Part shown: positions 20,291-35,189 of the stretch, one piece after another
How positions within the stretch are numbered: position 1 is the stretch's first letter
Layout of the letters: each line of letters starts with the position of its first letter
Origin: Pleurotus djamor
Taxonomy: Eukaryota; Basidiomycota; Agaricomycetes; Agaricales; Pleurotaceae
NCBI GenBank assembly: GCA_029747585.1
Contig: JAPEVF010000376.1
Coordinates: forward strand, 1 to 43,810
Direction of reading: 5' to 3'
DNA length: 43,810 nt
Made by a program: the position numbers and the translations under genes
Notes under the pieces: generated by a model
What the model saw: the letters and a program-made list of their open reading frames with translations, nothing else
The model's database searches: none
Told to the model about the DNA's origin: nothing

Positions 20291-20309
20291 AGCGCTTATG
20301 GCAAGCGCT
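20291..20309. promoter_or_regulatory. Paired AGCGCT hexamers upstream of PDP-CCCH copy 3
   Basis: AGCGCTTATGGCAAGCGCT forms an inverted repeat about 230 bases before the ATG of copy 3. Confidence 0.4.
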
Positions 20310-20535
20310 CCTATTCTCAACTTGAGCTGCACTCCATCTGTGCTGAGTTACAGTTGCAAGCTTTTCTTTTCAGCACCACTCTATTGATGGGCTTCCGAGC
20401 CTGAACAACTTAACTTGCTGCTAGCCTTTCGGAACTGGCAGGAGAGGTCTCACTCGTCCAACTCTCGTCCAGCTCTCCCTATCGTTCTTCTCAGCGTCTC
20501 GGGCCACGCTCTTTCGATCAAGACATTTCTTAGTT

Positions 20536-21555
20536 ATGTACCACACTCTGTCCCCAGATCCTTTGACGGAATCGCTCGAATATGTCAAATTTGTCGTTGC
20601 GCAGCAAGTACAACGCCGGGCTGCTTCCCATCTGAAGACCCAGACTTCTGCCCTGTGCGGCTTTCTCCCTGAAGGAGCACCAAGCTTCCTGTTCACTCCA
20701 GATACCAATATCCCAACCGACCCCTTGAAGGAGTTCTCAAAACCCCCGTAGTCTTACTCGACTCGTGCCTGGACGAAAATCCTCAACTCCTTCATACACT
20801 GCAGGTCAAGCAACTCGCATCCGACCACCTTGATTCTGATAAACCCACTTTAGCTCCAGAAGTCGAGGAGCTGGACTCTTTGGATAGTCAATACTCCAAG
20901 GCATGCGAAAACTCAGCTGCAATGCTGTTCAAAGCAATCCACGACTTGTCCGTAATGTCCCAGTGGGAGCACCATCGCGTAGGTTTCGTGGTCCTTCCAA
21001 CACTTCCAGCGATTTGCTGAGCCATTCCAGATCGTCACAGCTGCTCTACAAGCTCCAGAAACAACGATTCTCATTGCCAAGACTATCGGCCTTCACGAAT
21101 TCGTATATGCATATTCCCCGCACACGGACGATCGAGTCAAGAAGCTGGAGGACGTTTCAGACACGCAACTCTATTGTGTCTTCTTCGCCTTCGTCGATTT
21201 CGCTGCTAGAACAAAGCCGTTTTACACTTATCGCTGGCTTAGGACTTCCTATAGCTCGCTCTACTATGTTGCTATCCTTGCAGGCTCTCATCTGTGCGTG
21301 AACGCCATGTCGCATCCATCTAGAATTCTAACTCTGCCAATGCGACCTTTTAGTCCAAGACATGGTGAACCTACTCCTAGGGAAGTACGCTTAATGAATC
21401 GATGGGCGGGAAGGTGCAGTCACTGCGACTACGCTAAGCAGGGTAGTGCCGAGTCTCAGTGGTGAGTTTCTGTTTTTATGCGCATGCACATTTCTACCCC
21501 CATCTGAGCTTTCCACAGTGACTATCACAAACATATTAATGGTAAATCTGTATAG
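20536..21555 (+). pseudogene. PDP-CCCH family, copy 3, one-base frameshift in exon 1
   Basis: Exons 20536-20978, 21031-21293, 21354-21461, 21519-21555. Exon 1 is 443 nt, one short of the 444 nt in copies 2 and 4; the frame breaks at a C run near 20723. Past that point all family blocks are present: VVLLDSCLDENPQLLHTL, APETTILIAKTIGLHEFVY, VSDTQLYCVFFAFVDFA. Exons 3-4 encode GRCSHCDYAKQGSAESQCDYH, a C-x2-C-x11-C-x2-H tail, ending KHINGKSV. Exon 4 is 37 nt as in copies 4 and 5. A homopolymer base-calling error is possible, so the gene may be intact in the organism. Confidence 0.75.
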
Positions 21556-21642
21556 CTATTGCATCTGAATCAATAGCGTCGTCGCCGCTTGTCAATCCGA
21601 CTCGAGTCGCGCTGGACCTCAACCTTGTGTCAACCTTGTGTA

Positions 21643-21685
21643 TATCACGTGACCGCGTTCCCTGGACACGTCCGGTGGCAGTGAC
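21643..21685 (+). promoter_or_regulatory. E-box/MluI-like element downstream of copy 3
   Basis: ATCACGTGACCGCG (CACGTG at 21646-21651) then ACACGTCCGGTGGCAGTG, the same order as behind copy 1. A TATA box (CTATAAATG) follows at ~21751 and a short ATG ORF at ~21843. Confidence 0.45.
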
Positions 21686-21839
21686 GTTGAAAGTCTTTCG
21701 TAGGTCAAACGAGGATTTGTTGGTGCGTGCTTCTCGCTTCTTTGGAAACCTCTATAAATGCGGATGCATCGACGTCCTCCTTGCCCATCGTCAGACCACC
21801 TCGACACCCATAGCAAGCCCCCATCTGAGGTCCGCCCCC

Positions 21840-22400
21840 CTCAAATGCCCCCACTGACAACGTATTAGCAGGCTTGTGATCATATCCAGTGCGTGTTTCC
21901 CTCTTGTACGTCTATGCTGATCTTTCCCTCCCAGGACACCCTCACGCACACCATGACTCGCCAGCCGGGAAAGCCAAACTTGTGTCGGTCTGGACCCCTC
22001 TCCACATAGGCCTTACCGACAGTCTTCCATACCTTGAGCGAGTTGTATTGTCGGCTGCGGCGGGGTGCTTGAAGCACTTGCTTTAGCCGTTGGGCGAAGG
22101 GTAGATCTTCGTGGGATGTGGCTCGCCGGGAGCCTGGCATGGAGGGACCATGGCTGTGATCCCTTGGCGGGTGATAAGATTTTGGTCCAGCCGTTCTCAT
22201 CTCATAATTTTCTTCCCGATCCGAATCTACTCGACCTTCTTTCCGTCCGGTACGTCACTATCTCTTGGTTCTCTACGTTGATCAATCTCTTCCAGTGATT
22301 GACCGGACCGCCATGACTTGTGTTGGTCTCTACCCTTTCTTTTCCGGTAGTCTCCCATACCTTGAGCATTACGCGCGGTAGGGTGTGCACCTCTGGTCTT
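21840..22400 (+). repeat. Degenerate tandem copies of the small-ORF unit
   Basis: GACTTGTGTCGGTCT... and CCATACCTTGAGC recur at ~21957-22040 and ~22315-22365. In between, TTAGCCGTTGGGCGAAG and GATTTTGGTCCAGCCG resemble the 3' half of copies S2/S3. No intact ORF is convincing. Confidence 0.4.
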
Positions 22401-22773
22401 AGCCTAGCGAAGAGTCATGTCATAGGACTGGCGGAGGTATCATTGTCATAATTGCACGCGCATCGCGGTGATGATCTCATTGACCCAGCCGTATTTTGTC
22501 TTTGATCATACCAGGTCGGTTGGAATGAAAACAACAGACCTCAGGTTCTCTGCGAAGCAAGGTTGTTTTTGGTTCATTCGCCACCCAGTGAAGGTCCGCC
22601 GCAAGTCACGTCCAACGGATTCACTAAATCACCGTTCGAGGCACTCAGGAATATTCATGGTCAAACGTTGGAAGCTGAAGCCTCGGTCTTCATACATATG
22701 GACTAATAGTCACTTCCCACTGTTTAATTGGGTATCTGTCTACGGTCGANCTACCCACTACGTCTCATTCATT

Positions 22774-26053
<3,280 letters not shown>

Positions 26054-27503
26054 ATGGCCATCGACAAATTACCAGCAAGTCATTCGCCCTTGGACGTATG
26101 TGCTCGTTGTCGAACGGATGCGAATGCGATGCTAACCGGGCCTCGCCTTGTACAGGCTTCAAAACTTGTCATCCATGAAGCTACTACATTGAAGCCAATA
26201 CCGGAATCCGAAACCCTTGTCTTTGGACAAGTAAGTCGTGCAATCCCGTTGTATAGCGATTGCTAACCGGCAAATTCGCCCATAGACAACAACAGACCAC
26301 ATGCTCGTATGCACATATCATCCTGTGACGGGATGGTCGAATCCCGAGATCAAGACTTACGGACCTTTGTCTCTGGACCCCATGAGTTCATGTCTTCAAT
26401 ACGCCACCAACGTTTTTGAGGGGATGAAGGTGCGTTTGTCGCAGTTATATGGACTTTCGGTTGACTTGTTCTCTTCGTAGGCATACGTCGGACCGGATGG
26501 AAAACCCAGGTTGTTCAGACCTGATCGGAACATGAAGCGTCTCGAGGGCTCAGCGGCTCGTGTAGCCCTTCCTCCATTCGATTCGTCCGAGTTACTCAAG
26601 TTGATCAAGCGGTTGGTAACGCTGGATGCGAGGTGGATACCTACATTGCCCGGATACAGTTTGTACATCAGACCAACCATCATCGGGACGCGATCTGGTG
26701 AGTCTTCTATGTATGATGTTGTGTAATTTCCGAACAAGCTTTAACGTTTGGATTAGCTTTGGGTGTCGCTGCTTCGGACGAGGCTATTCTCTACGTCATC
26801 CTTTCGCCCACTGGCCCGTATTTCCGCACGGGTCCGAAACCTCTGTCCCTCCTCGGTATAAGCGAGACCGCACGGACATGGCCTGGTGGTACGGGTGGTT
26901 TCAAGTTGGGACTCAACTACACGCCAGGCTTCCTACCCCAGCAAATCGCCGCTAAGCAAGGATACGACCAGGTTCTGTGGTTGCTTGGGGAGGAGAACCG
27001 CATTACGGAGGTGGGAGCTATGAACGTTTTCGTCGTAGTGAAGCGTGACGATGGTGGTGAGTACACACAACGCAAACCCTGCTCGTTTGTTAATTAACCA
27101 CTTTCTAGCCTTGGATGTCATTACTCCTACCTTGGACGGAACCATCCTCCCAGGCATCACTCGAGCGTCGGTATTGGAGCTCACCGCCGCGCACCCAGAG
27201 AAATCTGTCCTCCCTGGTCTCTCTCCATCCACCCGTCTCCATGTCCACGAACGCACGATACCCATGGACCAGTTGTTGGAATGGTCATCTGCGGGAAAAC
27301 TGCTCGAGGCATTCGGCGTCGGCACGGCTGTCATCGTCGCACCGATAGGTAAAATCGGATTCCAAGATACCAGCGTAACAATCCCTTCATATGAGAAGGG
27401 TCTGGGACCTGTCGGTCAAGGATTATACGATCGCATCTGGGATATTCAAACGGGCAAGTTCGAGTGGCAGGGGTGGTCGGTTCCTGTTACCGAAGAAAAG
27501 TAA
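26054..27503 (+). CDS. Branched-chain amino acid aminotransferase
   Basis: Six exons, 26054-26095, 26156-26230, 26286-26429, 26481-26697, 26757-27056, 27109-27503: 1173 nt, 390 residues. Family blocks in order: TTTDHMLVCTYH, ATNVFEGMKAY, RLFRPDRNMKRL, LYIRPTIIGT, TWPGGTGGFKLGLNY with the PLP-binding Lys at about 209, and ITEVGAMNVFVV. It transfers the amino group between Val/Leu/Ile and 2-oxoglutarate. No transit peptide is evident, so a cytosolic form is likely. A decayed partial copy lies at 34.3 kb. Confidence 0.95.
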
Positions 27504-27950
27504 ATGGTCAATCAGCAACTTGTAATTTTTATTCGGGGTAATGAAGTACTTGGTGTCATTTTTGATGGGCATCATGTCCCAGTGGTTGGAGCGTCATGCA
27601 GGATAGTTGACCTCGCGGATGCATGTAATCTGCGTCGTGCCAAACAGTAGAAGAATTCAAACATCGAGAGCAGTGCTACTGCGTTGTTGGTTACTTGATA
27701 GCGCTCCGGATACACGGAGGGGACTCACTAGCACTTTGGGTGTTGGGATGACTTGAGGATAAGGGAAGGACAACTAAATATCATCCCAATTTTTGAGAAG
27801 GCGATGAATATGCACCAACAGAAGCTTGCCGTTGATAGCAACGGAAAACTGTATTGCAGTACTAGTAGGCCTCAGTAGACGCGACAGCTCGCGATCACGT
27901 GATTGAATACAGTGACGCGTCTCATACTGGAATCTGATACAGACGAGTAG
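27504..27950. promoter_or_regulatory. Intergenic region with MluI box and E-box behind copy 4
   Basis: GACGCGTC at 27914-27921 and ATCACGTGAT at ~27895 lie just past the stop of reverse-strand copy 4, as behind copies 1 and 3. No gene supported. Confidence 0.45.
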
Positions 27951-28973
27951 TTACACATTTTTGCGACCAAGCTGTTGGTGATAATCACTATATAGTCTCA
28001 GAGGTGAGTAATAGGTCAGTACACTGATCGTGAACCCGAAACCCACCACTGAGAGATGCCACAATTTCAAAGCTTGGCTTCGTCACAAAGTTGGCACCTT
28101 CCAGCAAGTAGCTTTCCTAAACTGGGGCTCCGAGGACTAGGCTCTCCGTTACTTGGACTGTTGAGCAAGTTAGGTCAGATGAGTCAGCAACCCGATCCCC
28201 GCAACTCACATATGATCACAGGCAAGAGTAGCCACGAGGACGATAGACGCAAAGACCGACTTCAGCCAATGATACGTAGGGGTCGGCTTTATCCTAGCGA
28301 CGAAGTCGAGAAAGGCAAAGAAGACGCAGTATAGTTGGGTCTCTGAGATGGTGTTCAACTTCTCAACTTGGTTACCCGAGTGCATATAGACAAAGTCTTG
28401 GAGATGAATGGCTTTGGCAATGAGAACGACCGTTTCGAGAGATCGAAGAGCATCAAGAACGAGCTAATAAATGAGCATATATCAGCAAAAGGCTCACAAA
28501 GGGTGATGAAGGAAGACATAGAAGCATACACCACGGTGTCCCCGCCGAACCGTTGACAAGTCCCCTTCAAAGTATGTCGCCTCGAACAAGATAGCGACCG
28601 GGTTTGCACCTGGATTGGAGTTATAGAGACCCCTTGAATTCGCCGCCGCCTTGGCTTCTGAGACAACGCTTGGATTATTGAGATATTCGAACGCAAGCTT
28701 CTTGGATTGTAAGGTATGATTGAGTTGAGGATTATCGTTCATGCAGGAGTCGAGCAAGACCACGGGACTTCTGAAGGCGTTCTCAAGCAAGTGGGTTGAC
28801 AGAGTCGTATTTGGCGTGAACACGAAGCGTGGTCCGCCTCCAGGGAGATCGTTAAATAAGCCAATAGCGGTGATATTCCAAAAGAAGGCAGACCGGTCCG
28901 CTTGACGAGCAACGACGAATTTGAGATATTCGAGGGAGTCTGTTAGAGGATCAGGGCAGAGAGTGTTGGACAT
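27951..28973 (-). CDS. PDP-CCCH family protein, copy 4, late premature stop
   Basis: Exons 28973-28530 (444), 28463-28210, 28157-28047, 27987-27951 (37): 846 nt. It starts MSNTLCPDPLTDSLEYLKF; other blocks are RFVFTPNTTLS, PVVLLDSCMNDNPQLNHTL, VVLIAKAIHLQDFVY and LYCVFFAFLDFVARIKP. Exon 3 has GRCQLCDEAKL and then TGA (28067-28069). Beyond it the frame continues NCGISQ and CDYHQQLGRKNV in exon 4. The stop truncates the protein to 262 residues and removes the C-x2-H half of the tail. It is the inverted counterpart of copy 3. Confidence 0.7.
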
Positions 28974-29699
28974 GATTGATATGAGTTTCAATGGAAAGAG
29001 CCCGGCCAAGAGACTGAGAAGAACGATGAGAAGCGCGAACGATAGAGACCTCTGGCAATCCAACTTGAAGGGGCCAATGAAAGAAAAGCCGGCGACAATT
29101 TAAGCACGCAGTAGCAGACCAGATTCATCCTGCAACTCAGCACAGATGATGGTGGTGCAGGAGAGAGTCCGAGGAAGGGAGTGGGCAAGCCAAGATATGG
29201 GCGCTTACTTTGAGCGCTCAACATTTCCCTATGGACGTCCGAATTTCTCGGTTCTCCTTGGGTTCTCCAACTGCTTTGCCCATTCTAGAGCCTTCAAAGT
29301 GCTAGCCAGTGCAGCCCACGCATCCAAAAATTGCTTCAGAGTCCTCGCCTCCCATTCCAGACGTCAGGGCTGCGCCCTTCAAGTTGGACGGTCAAAAATG
29401 CCTGGTTCTCATGGGATTACCAGAGGCATCACGCAGAATACTTCAAAAATCATACCAAAATGTATGGTATCTCTAAAATCAACCGAACGCGTACAGAAGA
29501 AACTATGAATCAACACGGACAGTCCAAAATCTCGGAGAAGGACACAGTGGCAGGCTTCCGACCCACCATGACATGGTATCATCCGCCCCCGGCCAACCAC
29601 TGTCATCCCGCCCCTCCAACGATGGATCCCCCGTTCAATAAATACAAGTCAGATACGCACATGAATTGTCTCCCCAGCGGCCAGCCGAACTCGCCAAAG

Positions 29700-29935
29700 C
29701 CCTAAACCGAACCCAGACTTACACCAGTAGCATTCCAAGTACCTCCGCCGCACGTGGACGGTGAATGCTCGAGAGGACGCTTGGACAACTGGTGGGTCTT
29801 TTCTGGAGGGAGGGATGAAGCGGATGGTGAGTTCGGTGGCTCCGTGGTCGACAGTTGATGACGTCCGACAGGGCCGCGCAGGTATTGAAACTTGTGAGCC
29901 AAAGTAACTACTTAAATTGAGGGCGAAAGGGAAGA
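29700..29935 (-). pseudogene. Inverted counterpart of the 19558-19842 ORF, start lost
   Basis: Keeps HQLSTTEPPNSPSASSLPPE, LSKRPLEHSPSTCG and GTWNATGV in one frame, but the ATG is ATT here, the donor is deleted and the acceptor CAG is AAG. Confidence 0.4.
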
Positions 29936-30030
29936 TACATTGCTGAAGGTGAGCGATTCCTTCTGCTATTTATACTGTGTGCTGCGGCTACTGAAAACAA
30001 GCGTCAATAGCGGATATATTTCTCATATGA

Positions 30031-30048
30031 GACGCGTCGCGACGCGTC
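30031..30048. promoter_or_regulatory. 18-bp MluI-box palindrome, right-arm copy
   Basis: Same perfect palindrome GACGCGTCGCGACGCGTC with adjoining CTCATATGAG (30022-30031) and TATA boxes on both sides (about 29970 facing left, 30132 facing right). Confidence 0.65.
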
Positions 30049-30181
30049 AACTTCGCGTCTTGTGGCGGTGCCATTAAACACCAGTTCGTTGATCGACCGA
30101 GCGTCCAGAGTGGTTGGCTCTCTCCAGCTCTATAAATACCAGTGTATCGTCGCCTTTCATCCTCATCCCCCGTCTTCAACA

Positions 30182-30535
30182 ATGGTTCTCAGTAAGTCAT
30201 ACATGCAGTCGCCTACTAATCGTAGAACACTAGAACTCAAGTCCATTATCAAACGCGTATTTGGCATGGTGCGTCGCTGCCTCTTTGCCCCCCATGCTGA
30301 TATATCTTTTGTAGACTAGCTGAACAGACATGTACGTCGATCTGGAACCCGCGCTCTCATCGGTTCTTCTTGTCCACACAGGCCTATCAGTAGACTCCAT
30401 CCCTTGAGCTTCGGTGGCTGGGATGGTAGGAAACGCTGGTCTAAGCCGATGGGCGAGCAGAATCTACGGGAATGTCGGTGTTACCAGGAGGCCTACGTAT
30501 GTCTGACACGGAGGGGCCAGTCTCGGAAGGGATAA
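30182..30535 (+). CDS. Small Arg/Cys-rich ORF, copy S3
   Basis: TATA box CTCTATAAATACC ~50 bases upstream of the ATG. Exons 30182-30191, 30234-30268, 30320-30535 close in frame to 86 residues: MVLKLKSIIKRVFGM, then LNRHVRRSGTRALIGSSCPH, SFGGWDGRKRWSKPMG and AYVCLTRRGQSRKG. The first intron has a CTAAT branch sequence. The last exon keeps frame and stop with copy S2 while differing at many bases. Function unknown. Confidence 0.45.
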
Positions 30536-30830
30536 CAACGGCGGCCCTTGCAATTGGTGCACCCATACCGTAGATTCTGGTCCAGCTGTGTTTCCTGTAT
30601 CTTATGTTATCTTCTTTTCTTACCCCCGTGATCTGTCTGTCGCATATTTTGTATAATAACATTTGGAATCCTCACCCACTCGACGGACGACAGTATCCCA
30701 CGTCGCGTGATTCTCAGCCCAAAGAGTCAGTTTCTCATTTGTGTCAGAGGCTAGAGCACAGATTGCGTGGACATTGACAAACTACACCCTCACGTAGCCT
30801 GTGGGTGGGCTGTACCACCGTTCGGACCTA

Positions 30831-31043
30831 TCAATGGCACCCTCCAGCCAGGGAGCAGAGTGCTGCACGGGGGATGTCTGGAGGAGCCGCGAAAACGCGA
30901 GCCAAGTCCCTGCTGGCGTGTAAGACGAATGAACGACGAACCTGATTCATCATCGACGGGTTGGGGGTTTGGGAGTTTGGGGAGGCAACAGCGCCGATGA
31001 TGACCATGGCGACGACGAAGAGGTTGGCGGTGTACATGTACAT
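30831..31043 (-). pseudogene. Small secreted peptide gene, frameshift in exon 1
   Basis: Exon 1 (31043-30942) encodes MYMYTANLFVVAMVIIGAVA and SPNSQTPNP. Exon 2 (30877-30831) encodes IPRAALCSLAGGCH. Exon 1 is 102 nt, which does not join exon 2 in frame; restoring one base in the C-rich run near 30965 would give the family-typical PVDDES linker. It may be an assembly error in a homopolymer. It sits between copies 4 and 5, mirroring the 17976 gene between copies 2 and 3. Confidence 0.6.
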
Positions 31044-31590
31044 ATTGATGCTGATATGTATAAATGATTAGGTGGCGGTTTCAAGGCAGAAGAGTGGAGA
31101 AGCTCGTACTTGAGTAGTTTGTCTGACAAGAAGAGTACGGATGCTGTCAAAAACCCAGGCATTTGTTTCGTTTTTATGCGCCTAGAGTACGCCTAAGCCT
31201 CTCCCGAGTCCTTCGGTTGATTATTCCTTTACTCGGAGGCGTTGAAGAAGGCCTTGGATGGTAGATGCATTGAGGCGTTGACTAGCCACTAGCGCCGTTG
31301 CGGGCATCGATCGTGAGCTGCTTGGGGGGGAGCGAGCCTCAGCAAAAGGCATCCGAATTTTGGCCCGAGCCACGTTCGGAACCGTTTGGGTGCGAGCAAA
31401 GCGTGTACATCTTTGGATTCGTTATTGACACGATGAGCACGGTCTAGCATTGGTTACCTAGACTCGGACGCAAGGACAAAGACAACACCGATAGGAACAG
31501 AAAAGAGAGGATCTCATTGAATGGCTGCTGGGGAAGGTCCGAGTCGGGGAGCCGATCTTACAAACGGAACAAGGGTGATATGTTCTACCT

Positions 31591-32601
31591 CTACCTAGTC
31601 GTGTTCCCAAATTTTTGGTGATAATCACTGCGAAACGCTTAAAGAGCCCAGGATATATGTCTTAGACCAAAACTTACCACTGAGGAATACCCATCATCTT
31701 CGCTTGAGCGCAGAGCATGCATACTCCCTTTCCTATCTGCAAAGAGAATAGTTCCTCAGGGCTCAATTCGCCATGTTTTGGCCTGAAAAGTTGTGCAGCA
31801 GATGAAACAGCGATAATACGTTCGTCACTCACAGATGACCAGTTGCATTGGCACCCGCAGCGCCAAGGGACGGTAGGATGCTATCAAACCAACGATACGT
31901 TTCACGCGGTTTGATACCTCCAAGGTAGTCGGCGAAAGCAAAGAATGCACAATAAAGCTGGGCATCTGAGGCGTCCTGCACCTTTTCCACCTGGTCACCA
32001 GATATATGTACATAGATGTGGTCCTGAAGGCGAATAGCCTTGGCGATGAGAACAATTGTGTCGGGGTCTCGAACTACGTCACGAACGACCTGGAGAGAAA
32101 GCAGCGAGAAGAACATTAATAATGAAACACAATTAGTAGGGCATCATACCAATTGGTGCTCCCATCGTATGTATGATAGGTCCGGCATGTCGTTGACAGC
32201 CATAATGAACGGTGTGAACGCGCTTACACCTTTCCGGGCCCGGCTTGTAGCGTTCAGTCTGACGGAAGTCCAAGGGATCTTTCTAGGATAAGGTCGGGAT
32301 TTTCAATGCGGTCGAATGCAAGTTTGTTGCTTTGTGCTGTGTGAATGAGCTGAGGATTGTCACTCATGCGTGAGTCGAGCAATACCACGGGACTTTTGAG
32401 TACCCTGTCGAAGTAGTTGAATGGAAGGGTAGGCTCTGGGGTGAAGACAAAACACGGTCCTACGCGGCCTGGGAGGTAACCGCATAGATTCTTAGTTTGG
32501 CCAAGCCAAAGGAACTCGGAGTGAGGCACTTGACAAGCCACGGTGTATTTGACGTAGCCTATTGGGTCTGTTCGGGGATCGGGGCATCGGGGGTTGGGCA
32601 T
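31591..32601 (-). pseudogene. PDP-CCCH family, copy 5, frameshift in exon 1
   Basis: Exons 32601-32150, 32089-31833, 31782-31678, 31627-31591 (37 nt). It starts MPNPRCPDPRTDPIGYVKY. Exon 1 is 452 nt and shifts frame near 32265; the later part (SAFTPFIMAVNDMPDLSYI) is recovered in another frame. Exons 2-4 are open: DTIVLIAKAIRLQDHIY, LYCAFFAFADY, TYRWFDSILPSLG, then the best-preserved tail KGVCMLCAQAKMMGIPQCDY + HQKFGNTTR (C-x2-C-x10-C-x2-H). Either a recent pseudogene or a single-base sequence fault. Confidence 0.7.
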
Positions 32602-34269
32602 GTCGAAAAGCAGACGTCCTGGAAGCTGTGTGGACACCAGACATGCTGGCTTCGAACGGGTGGGGTTTAAGTGTCGCAGATCAAAGTCACAACCTACAGG
32701 GGACAAGGACCCGAGTAGGCGACTACACGCGGTGATGGTTCAACGTTCTGGAGGAGAAAGAAGCATAGAAGCATCGAGCAGACCCGATGATAATGTCTTC
32801 AATGATTGATAAGAAAGGCCTATGATGGGAAAGAGGAAAAGATAGACTGAAAGCGAGCACGAAGCATCGAAGTCCAGTTCACGAGTGCGGCATCATGAGG
32901 CGACCTTGAGGTAGGCAGAGCTCTATCGATACNAAAAAAACCGGTCGTCTATCGCCCTTGAGGCCTGCCTTGATGCGCGATGGTTCGTATACGTTCTCGA
33001 AGCAAGAGGCTCGTGTGCCTTCATCTGGGGAGAATATCGATTATGACCTATTCTGTGCAATCTTGGACCTCAATTTGGGAGATAGCGCACTACCAATCGC
33101 AATGGATTAGTTAGCTTTGACAGTCAGTCTTGAGCAGCCTATTACTCTTGCATGAAAGTACTTCTCGTGGGAGCTATACAGCTCGACGTGTTCGAGTAGA
33201 CATGGAAGAACACTGGGAGACACGTTGATTGCGCTAGCCTCTGGGGATTCCGTTCAACTTTCGTCGAGCTCGAACTTTGCCATCTACATATGCAAGTCAT
33301 CAGAAAACAAAGAGGGTGCGAAGCATCACAAAAATTGCTAACCATTTGGTGCCATGGTGGAGCACCCTGTCTCGGGCTCTATTCTCTAATTCTCAGAGGA
33401 TCGATTGTCATCCTCCCGACATAGAGGTTGGCAGGAGGTTGGTTTCCAGCCTACATAGTTTAGGTTGAGTTTAGGGCACGAAGAATTCAGCCCGAGTGAC
33501 TGGTGCCGGTGACCAGTGACCGCCGGCCCGGTGCCCACTGCCAGGTGGGATGTAGCGCTTGAGCTTGAGAGCTTGAGCGCTATTAGAGCGCACTGCCGTC
33601 TTCTAAGACATTTTATGTTGCTCTCCTCTGCAACTCTGTGCTTCATCGATGAATTGAATTGATGAAAAAAGACTCGCACCTTTTCTGCCGATTCTGTTCT
33701 CGATGCACCAGCCCACTTTTTATGCATCGGACACGGACCTGACATCGACTCATCCGACTCCCCATCCGAATCCCAAGGCCTCGTCTAGCGACCTCAGAGT
33801 ACTCAAGTTGTACCTTGACACGAAAGGTCTTTTTGTGTCCTTGGCTTTTGCAAGGCTTTTGTCGTTTCTGTCGCGATCATGCTGCATGGTTCGCCATTTC
33901 TATCCATTAGACACCAGACATCTCGCCGTATGTTTTCAGTTTCACCGCGTTCCGACGCTCATACTTTTGAAAAACTGACTGAATACGCCCAAAAGAAGGG
34001 TACAAAAATGACATCCAGCTTTCTGGAATCGAATGATCAGGATATCATTGATGAAGACGCGTCGCGTCGCCCTCGGGCATGCCGTCACAACCCTGACGCT
34101 CTTCAGCGCGAGATTTATTTTTTGCAACAATCTGGAGCGAGCCCACTTTGCGGGCTTGGTGCATCTCCATGACGCTTGAGATTGGTTTGAAGCGCTGAAG
34201 ACACGTCTTTTGGGCCACAGCGGTGTCCAAACGTGCTACTTGGTCAGTCCCTCATCTAAACTTCAACTT
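32602..34269. other. Long intergenic stretch without a supported gene
   Basis: Many short ORFs, none recognisable. Contains an imperfect inverted repeat AGCGCTTGAGCTTGAGAGCT..GAGCGCT (~33555) and an isolated GACGCGTC at 34056-34063. Confidence 0.5.
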
Positions 34270-34620
34270 TTTGGCCCTTGTGGTTGTCAGGCTGACATGT
34301 ACCGGACTATTCTCTCTTCTACCCACTGACCCATATTTCTGTACAGGTTTGCTACTGCGTACATGGTTTCGAGCGACTCAACCAAACGCTGCGAAGCTCA
34401 GAAGGCACCAACAGTGTGCTTTAGGCTTTCGCAAATCAGGGGAGTGGGAACTATCCATATGTCGTGGTGAAATATGACGACAATGGTAATCACTTTGTAC
34501 ACGACCATTGGTTCTACTCATTCGCTAACTAATACCTGTCCAGCTTAACTCTTACAACCGCACACTTGGAGAAGTCTATCTTCCTTAATCATATCGACCG
34601 CCAATATTCGTTGAAGACAA
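34270..34620 (+). pseudogene. Decayed fragment of a BCAT gene
   Basis: Short stretches align in order with exons 5-6 of the BCAT gene: CTATTCTCT...CCACTGACCCATATTTC, AACGCTGCGAAGCTCAGAAG, GAGTGGGAACTATCCATATG..., GGTGAAATATGACGACAATG before a GT, and CTTACAACCGCACACTTGGA followed by GAAGTCTATC. Frames are lost throughout. Confidence 0.6.
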
Positions 34621-34629
34621 CACCCTGAT

Positions 34630-35167
34630 TATTGGATTGAACACGGCTGGACTAAAATCTCGAGCGAACTCGACAATAGCCCCTCCGTTTCATTTCCACC
34701 AGACAGTGCACGACAGGCCTCCCGACAGCCAGACCACCCCAGTGTCTCAATCCCTGATCAACGGCTAGAACCAGCGCTTCCATATCCCCGACGTGTGCAG
34801 CCCACTCGGGACTGCAGACCACTCAGGGGACCATGGACTACTGATCAGGCCTACGTGAACAGCGAGAGGCGACAAAGGATGGCGACTGTCGGATCGGCGA
34901 GGGGAGCCATAGTCTGGTGGCCAATGAGGGTTGTTGGTCGATAACTGGGAGGCGAAGGTCAGCATGGGTGAATGAGAGGTCAGCACGCACCATTGTGTTC
35001 CATTGACTTGAAGTAATTGACTTGAAGTAAAAGGCCTTGACGATGATGGAGGACGAGTGGAATCGCACCCGCCTTTTATAGACTCGATGCTGTGGCGGGA
35101 CACAAATACGCGCCGTCACAAGTCCAGGTTGGATGATCAACACAACTTGTTTATTCGTCATCGCCAC
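34630..35167. repeat. Left arm of inverted repeat IR2
   Basis: Near-identical in inverted orientation to 39672-40197 (for example CTGGACTAAAATCTCGAGCG in both). Differs by an 8-base deletion and a ~15-base tandem duplication of TTACTTCAAGTCAA. Carries an ACGCGTC box just outside (35182-35188) and a TATA box. Confidence 0.9.
34838..35003 (-). CDS. Small spliced ORF, copy S4
   Basis: TATA box TATAAAAGG ~80 bases upstream. Exon 1 ATGGAACACAATG (35003-34991), intron GTGCGT...CTCCCAG, exon 2 34944-34838: 39 residues, MEHNVIDQQPSLATRLWLPS then PIRQSPSFVASRCSRRPDQ. The intron and the SRCSRRP segment correspond to those in S2/S3. Function unknown. Confidence 0.35.
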
Positions 35168-35189
35168 CATCATCGCCACATACGCGTCG

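Larger units (their letters stand above)
29285..30600. repeat. Right arm of inverted duplication IR1
   Basis: Inverted, diverged copy of 18841-20250. Together with copies 3/4, the peptide genes at 17976 / 31043(-) and copies 2/5, the mirror symmetry extends over about 16.4-21.6 and 27.9-32.6 kb. Confidence 0.85.

Noticed and set aside
28494..29063. N-terminal extension of copy 4 from 29063, which looks like a membrane segment
   Set aside because: It starts at TTG, not ATG; the family start MSNTLCPDP at 28973 fits copies 2, 3 and 5.
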